Assembly: GCA_029532415.1 (NCBI GenBank)
Contig: JAQOTA010000050.1
Span: 4,588,001-4,652,000, forward strand
DNA from: Marasmius tenuissimus
Lineage: Eukaryota; Basidiomycota; Agaricomycetes; Agaricales; Marasmiaceae
Reading direction: 5' to 3'
Length of the DNA stretch: 64,000 nt
Made by a program: the position numbers and the translations under genes. The notes under the pieces are model-generated. The model did not search any database. It was not told the origin of the DNA and saw only the letters and a program-made list of their open reading frames with translations. Positions 58,669-64,000 of the stretch are shown piece after piece (within the stretch, counting starts at the first letter, position 1; each line of letters starts with the position of its first letter).

Positions 58669-59749
58669 TCAGTAGGGTTTGAAGTGTCGAGAAGCCTTCA
58701 ACTTTTCCACTTTGGCCTTGTCCTGTTCCCATCTCCTCTTCAGTTCGATAAGATCTATACAACTCGTTAGCTTGAGGCTATATAAGAAGACTGAAGATTA
58801 TACCATTTCGCTGTTTCTCTGCCTTTTGAAAGGCATAGAAATTTGTTTTTTCCTTCTTCTTCTTCTGCCTTCCCGCATTTCGCTCACTCGTTTCGCCCGT
58901 TTCCTGGAACATCTTCGTCGCGACAGTGACACCTCCTCCTAGCGTCTGACCGTAAGCCCCTCCTCGAGTAACGAGTGTGAACCCATCCTCGTCTACGATG
59001 GCCTCTCCTTTCCGGAACTTTGACTTGCGTTTGGCCTGGGCAGCCTCGAAGTCAAACAACTGCATGTACGTGTCCGCATGTTCACGGATTGCATCCAACG
59101 GCGGTCGCGCCGAGTCGTACATCGCAGCGTAGTGAGCTAATCCTCGAGGTTCTTCGTCAGATATAGGCCAAGGCCGAGATTTCTGAGGTGCGCTCGAGAG
59201 AGTGCGTTCGAGTGAGGAGGCATCTAGGAAAATAACGTGTGCCGTTTGTCCTGTCTTCCGTATTCTCCGGCGCGTTTTTGAGGGTAACGGTACAACCTTC
59301 GGTGGTTGCGGTTTGGTAACTTTTCTCCGCTTTTTTCGATGGCCACCATCCTCGTCTTCATCGTCATCTTCATCATTTGTAGGAGCATGCTGTCCGTCCA
59401 CCAATCCATCGTTCTCATCCTCCATTTCCTCATCTTCGTCGCTCTGTTCTGCGTCTTCCTCCTCTTCCTTCTCTCCATTCAAATCGAAGACGATCTTTTC
59501 TATGGTACCGTACGACTTGAACAGCGACATGAGCTCTCTCTCTGTGGCATCCGGTGGTATATTCACCAAGAAGAGCGTCCGTCCATTAGGCCATGTACTT
59601 TGGGCAGCATTTTTCGGTCCGACATGAGCGCGAGCATAAATGTAATGGTTTGTTGGCTGGACCTTTTTGGACGTAGAAGGCTCCGATGAGAGCCTGCTAT
59701 AGAGGATAGGTATCACGACGAATCCATTGATGGTGACCGGGGAGGACAT
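58669..59749 (-). CDS. RRP7: Ribosomal RNA-processing protein 7
   Basis: Two exons (58804-59749, 58669-58754) join in phase to 343 aa. The start is MSSPVTINGFVVIPI. NGRTLFLVNIPPDATERELMSLFKSYG is an RNP-like motif, followed by a long acidic insert (EKEEEEDAEQSDEDEEMEDEND) with a basic KKRRKV patch. Then come AHVIFLDASSLERTL and the Rrp7 C-terminal part RKGEAIVDEDGFTLVTRGG, KKKEKTNFYAFQKAEKQRNG, ending DLIELKRRWEQDKAKVEKLK...RHFKPY. The EDGFT.V..GG block and the (R/K)(F/K)xPY end are diagnostic of Rrp7/RRP7A. The role is pre-rRNA processing and 40S assembly in the nucleolus (UTP-C/small-subunit processome). The last exon after the intron holds the conserved C-terminal helix. Confidence 0.93.
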
Positions 59750-60440
59750 CTTGACCGTCGAGATCAAAACGGCAGAAGAAAATATTTGGCGCTCAAAGTT
59801 AGACGGCTCGCGTGGCTTCTGGGCGTCTAAAAGCTTGCCTTCAAAGTTCACCAATCCTGAGACTCAGTGTACTAAACGCTCTTCGCAATCGATAGATTTC
59901 TTCGGACTTCAGGATGAAGCTCCGAAAGCCAAATACTGACGTAGAGACACGCCCGGGTTGCCAATTAGTACAGGACGACGAAGTTACATTGGGGTCGCGT
60001 AGATACTGATCCGAATCACTAAAGGAAGGTCTAAAGGACGACTTGATGAGCATAAAGCATAACAATGAGAGAGAATTAGCTAGGACAGATCGAGAGCATA
60101 GATACACCCCATGTGGGAGGAAAACAAAGTACAAGCGATGATTTGCTATACGAAGCGAAGAATGAGCGGAACCATGGAGTAAAAAAGTCGTATCACATGG
60201 AAAATGGTGAACAGGACGTGTTTGGAAAGCGATAGAGAGCGCAAGCGACTTAGGGACACGAAGGTCGAAAGATGAGACGGTGGTGGTGACATGACCTTCG
60301 AGGCGAAGGCAGCCGAAAGAGGATGGAATAAATATCTAAACAAAGAGACGAAAGTCATAAGAAGTGTTGAGATCTCGGGTGAAGGCGAAGGGTAGTTCAG
60401 TGAACAGATTCGTGCTAACACGACGCTCGACAAGCCTCTC
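59750..60440. other. Intergenic region
   Basis: 691 bp, promoter of RRP7 and 3' flank of the RNA-binding protein gene; no coding signal seen. Confidence 0.4.
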
Positions 60441-63366
60441 TTATTGCTGAGTGACGACAGGTATGGCTTCACGTCCAGGTGGCCAATTAGTAGCGGGATC
60501 TTCTATTCCGCTTCGATAATGGGAGCCAACACTCATCCCCCAAGTACCTCCGCCAAACTGCGACAGTGGCCTTGTAGAAACCAACGAGACATTTGCGGAT
60601 GGTCCGGCAACTTGTGGGTTCGGGGACGAATCCAAATCTAAGCTGGCCAGCGTACCGTTGAGATCACATATTGCCTCGAGTGGCTCGCTCTTTTGGGGGT
60701 GGTACAGGCGCTGATCTTGCTGTCCGGGGCCGGGTCTCGATATAACAGTCCTGTTCACAATGGCTCTTCCACTTCCGTCACCACTGGTCATCGCTAACAC
60801 GGGCGATACGATTGAACCGCCGATCTCTTGAGACGACGCGCTGACACTCTCGCTGAGGGTGGATCCAGTGGTTGTTGGTGATGCCTTGGGAGAAAGGGAG
60901 CTGTCCGACGGTGTTGGGCTGTTAATGCAACTGCCTTGTCCACTGAAGCTCGCGCGCGACCCGTGTGCATGGTATTCATTCATGTCACTGATCAATCCTG
61001 GAGAGAGAACTGATTGGCGTCGCGGCAGCGAGCCATATACGAGGGCGTCGTTGGGCGGAGTCGAGGAATGATTGGGTGCGGGCGAGAAGGGAGAGAAAAG
61101 GGGCGCTCCTACTACGCTAGGCCTTCGATCTCGGGTAGCTGTGGAATGGCTGAGATTGTACGGTGGATGATCAAAAATTCCGAATCTAGGCTGGCTTTGC
61201 AGGTGATTTGAATGATGGCGATGATGAGGGCGGAGTCCGATTGTGTCCTCCCTTGAAGCGAGATGAGCTGCACGAAGCTGCTCTTCTGCGTATAGACCCG
61301 CACCTGGAGAGTGGTAGTGGCTATGCAAGGGAGTCGTGCTCATCTGCCCGTTTTGTGGCTGTTTAGACAAGTGAATTGGGTGAGGGGCGAAGGAGTGTTG
61401 GGGCTCGACGCTGCTGTTGAATTCATGTCCGCTCGGTTCCATCTGTCTGTCATGCCCTTCGGTTGCGGCGGGTAGAATGCCCAAGTGGCCGTCAGCACTC
61501 AAAGTTCGTAGGAGCTGAATGGCTTGGTCTTGTGTTAAAGCATTGATATCGATACCAGAGAGCAATGTGTGGGTTGGTGTATGTTGTTGGTTCTGAGGTG
61601 GTAATCGACTAGGGACAGTTGAAGGGACGTTCGATACTTGATCAGGCGTGGAGTGGAGCGGCGGATGGATAGGTGCAAGGGATGGGGGTGCTGTCGGAGC
61701 TCTCAGAGCACTGGGCATGTGGTTGGATGGAACTTCGTATCGTCGCATAGCGGCAGCTTGTGCAGCCTGAGCAACAGCTTGTGCGGCTTTATCTACACAC
61801 GGTCGTGAGGGTGAGTGATGCGAAAACCAGACATTGGGTTACAACTTACATTGGCTCCTTCCCCAGCTCAACCGTATACGACTTCCGCCGATGGGGAAAG
61901 CCTGCATTTTCTCGATTGCGTTCTCCGCGTCAGCTTTCCTAACGAACTGAACAAATCCGCAGTTCTTTCCGACAGGGACTTTAACCTGTAGAAGCAAGCA
62001 GCTCGTTCAGCACTCGACACGTCAAACTATTGATAACACGCACATAATGGATATCTCCAAAAGGTGCGAAGAAAGTCCGCAGAGTGTCTTCGTTGATCAG
62101 CGGTGACAGTCCTCCAACAAACACCGTAGTGTTGTACGGGTCAGTGATTGTCAATTGCTCTCCATTGGGCCCAATCAGATTACTGAGGATGGCTCGGGCT
62201 TGAGCGTGGTGCTTCCGCGACTCCTCTGTCAGGAGGTACGTCGTGGAGCTGGGAGGGCTGAGGTCTGTTGAAGAGGGACGATGATCTTGGACGGTTTGAG
62301 TCGTCGTGGAGGTTTCTGTGGTGGTAATGGTGTCGATCCCAATGTGATGCTGAGTCTGCATCTGTTGCGAGAAGGGCTTCGCAACTGGATCTGAGCCTTC
62401 ATTACTGAATAGAGTGACTGTCGAAGTAAGGCCACCAAGTGAAACTGGAGAGGAGGTATCGGACCGAAGACCATCGCTACCAGCGGAGCTGATATTGTTG
62501 TTCGTTGAGATTGGGGGAGGACCATCTATCGGGGTCGCGGCTGCGATGGGCGAGAGATATCTCGGCGGATAGGAATCGGCCGTGTCGATACCATGTGGCT
62601 TAGGAATACCTGGTGCATTGCCGGAGGGAGGTACTGGTTGGGCGACGTGATTAGGCTCTCGTGAAACGATCTGGAAAGGAGGACCAGGCTGTGCAGGAAT
62701 ACCAGACCCAGGAGGCCTGACCTTCGCGGTGGCTGGTGAGATACGCACTGTGAGGCACGAAATAGTAAGCACGGAGTACGCGGTCATTTTGTATCTAGGT
62801 CACGTACTGGGCCTAGACAAGCAATAGAGACCGTGCATTTCGATGAGAGCACGTTGTTGGTCTGCTTCGTTAGTGAACCTGTTGACATTGTCAGCGGATT
62901 GCAATGCAGAATAGGAACCGACTCACCTTACGAAGCCAAACCCTCTGGAGACGCCAGTGACGGGATCCAGCATAATTTTCGCGTTCTTACAGGTGAGGAA
63001 AGGGCGAATGAACTTGGGCTCGCGATCATCGCGTAAACCAAGGACCGGATTGCGAAAGACAGCGACAAGATCAGAATTGCTTGTTTCTGGAGCAAGGTCA
63101 CCAACAAATATGCTGTACTCTGTTTCATACTGTTGCAGCAGCTGCGTGTGTGACTGTGGCCGAATATCGTTGGACGAAAATAGAGACGGTGTTGTTGCGG
63201 GGGGTTGAACCGCTGAAGCCCGGTTGATGTGCAATGCTGTCGCCGGATTGGTAGGAGGGGTTGCTGAGGAGCTGAACTGAGCGATCATGGAGGCATCCGT
63301 CTGTACGGAGAAATGGAATGAACAACCAGGATGAGGGACCTTAATGAATCGAGGCTCCCAGCCCAT
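60441..63366 (-). CDS. NAM8/NGR1/CSX1-like RNA-binding protein (RRM), 5' end unresolved
   Basis: The stop is at 60441. RRM2 is YSIFVGDLAPETSNSDLVAVF...SRGFGFVRFTNEADQQRAL and RRM3 is TTVFVGGLSPLINEDTLRTFFAPFGDI...KNCGFVQFVRKADAENAI, then GGSRIRLSWGRSQY. This pair with a Ser/Thr/Pro/Gln-rich linker and tail is the NAM8/NGR1/CSX1 (TIA-1-like) layout. The C-terminal ~435 residues are Pro/His/Ser/Gln-rich with NALTQDQAIQLLRTL. The first visible exon reads MGWEPRFIKVPHPG, the second half of RRM1 in this family; the upstream half was not found in 63370-64000. The role is binding of mRNA or U1-associated RNA to control splicing or stability, by family analogy. The 5' end may extend beyond 63366. Confidence 0.85.
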
Positions 63367-64000
63367 GTGAATGAGGGCGCAGAATTACTTTGCATCAGGG
63401 GAAACCTTGGAGGGGTTAAGAGTGCGAAGGAAGAGGGTCAAGAGGTACACAGCCCGGACCCCCTTCTCGATTTCAAATTGTTTGCCGAAGAAATTATCAG
63501 AAACGGAAATAGGAGTTCAATTTCGAACCTCCTACCTGAGATTGATGACTATTCAGATTCTCCAGATTTTCTCCTTGAGCAATTGATGAGTAGCCTCCAG
63601 CCTCTTGAGATCGGGGAGAACTGCCGAATGGGCACTTGGATCCTTCTGAGGAACGGCTGGAGCATTCCCAAGATTGATCACCACCGCCAGCAGAGACGAA
63701 CAAATAGACCCTTTCTTTTCCGAGCTATATGTGGCAAACATCCAAATACTCAGACTCCGCATTGCCCTCCTTTGAAGCTGAAAATTCCATAAATCCTTGA
63801 AGCCATAATCAATTTGAGGGGCCTGGCGAATCGTCGAAAGAGCCAACGTACATATCATCTTTTGTGGTAACGACCTCGCTCAGAGAATTCGAATTCACAA
63901 CTGGGCTGAGGAGAGAGTTGGCTTATTTCTGCAAAGGGAGGAGGTTATGAAAAGGTAACCTGGAATGGAATAGGTCCATGTGGGTCCAATGCTGTGCAAC
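63367..64000. other. Upstream of the RNA-binding protein gene, unresolved
   Basis: Minus-strand frames near 63858-63497 encode Ser/Gly/Gln-rich sequence that could be the N-terminal low-complexity region of the same protein. I found no splice junction joining them in phase and no first half of RRM1. Confidence 0.3.

Noticed and set aside
59750..59854. Longer start for RRP7 (105 bp upstream)
   Set aside because: That start would be TTG; the ATG at 59749 gives the conserved N-terminus MSSPVTINGF.

Overview
The window is nuclear DNA of a filamentous basidiomycete, most likely an Agaricomycete (mushroom-forming, plant-debris-degrading). The evidence is genes broken by many 45-70 nt GT-AG introns, tandem AA9 lytic polysaccharide monooxygenase genes, an Agaricomycete-type seven-helix DUF6534-like membrane protein, a CACTA-like transposase of basidiomycete type, and housekeeping genes (STT3, CDC7, INO80 subunit B, RRP7, UBP1-like protease, succinate-semialdehyde dehydrogenase). 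All calls come from reading the sequence; no database search was run.

Layout. 1-1060: 5' half of an allantoate-permease-type MFS transporter (minus strand, cut by the window edge). 1391-10593: a complete ~9.2 kb DNA transposon with ~272 bp terminal inverted repeats (TIRs). It carries an 11-exon transposase ending in a SAP-like module, a second 7-exon gene of unknown function, a possible passenger gene and subterminal repeats. It sits in the divergent promoter region between the MFS gene and the first AA9 gene. 11168-13963: two tandem AA9 genes. 14332-16633: divergent WBP2-like and DUF1992 (DNAJC28-like) genes sharing a 140 bp promoter. 17345-17841: small conserved-looking protein. 18405-21172: STT3. 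21559-about 23570: DUF6534-like membrane protein. 24093-25007: a stand-alone indole-3-glycerol-phosphate synthase gene.

25280-35830 is a nested repeat: an element of about 1.4 kb with ~140 bp inverted repeats, whose right repeat was split by a full-length 9.1 kb LINE (minus strand; ORF1, and ORF2 with endonuclease, reverse transcriptase and RNase H; 13-bp target duplication, poly-A tail). 35797-37700 has no gene I can support. 37701-39984: succinate-semialdehyde dehydrogenase with two 7-nt microexons and a GC-AG intron. 40851-43215: MFS sugar transporter. 43334-43692: two tRNA-Leu(CAA) copies tail to tail. 43861-44595: Kre9/KNH-type surface protein with an apparent frameshift. 45052-46735: INO80 subunit B-like. 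48324-50319: cytochrome P450. 50634-53473: UBP1-like ubiquitin protease. 53812-56565: CDC7-like kinase. 56789-58252: MDR-family reductase. 58669-59749: RRP7. 60441-about 63366: NAM8/NGR1-like RNA-binding protein.

The chromosomal genes are mostly independent housekeeping or secretory genes. The accessory content is in the two transposon regions and the AA9 pair. The best candidates for new biology are the two-gene SAP-bearing transposon and the orphan IGPS gene.
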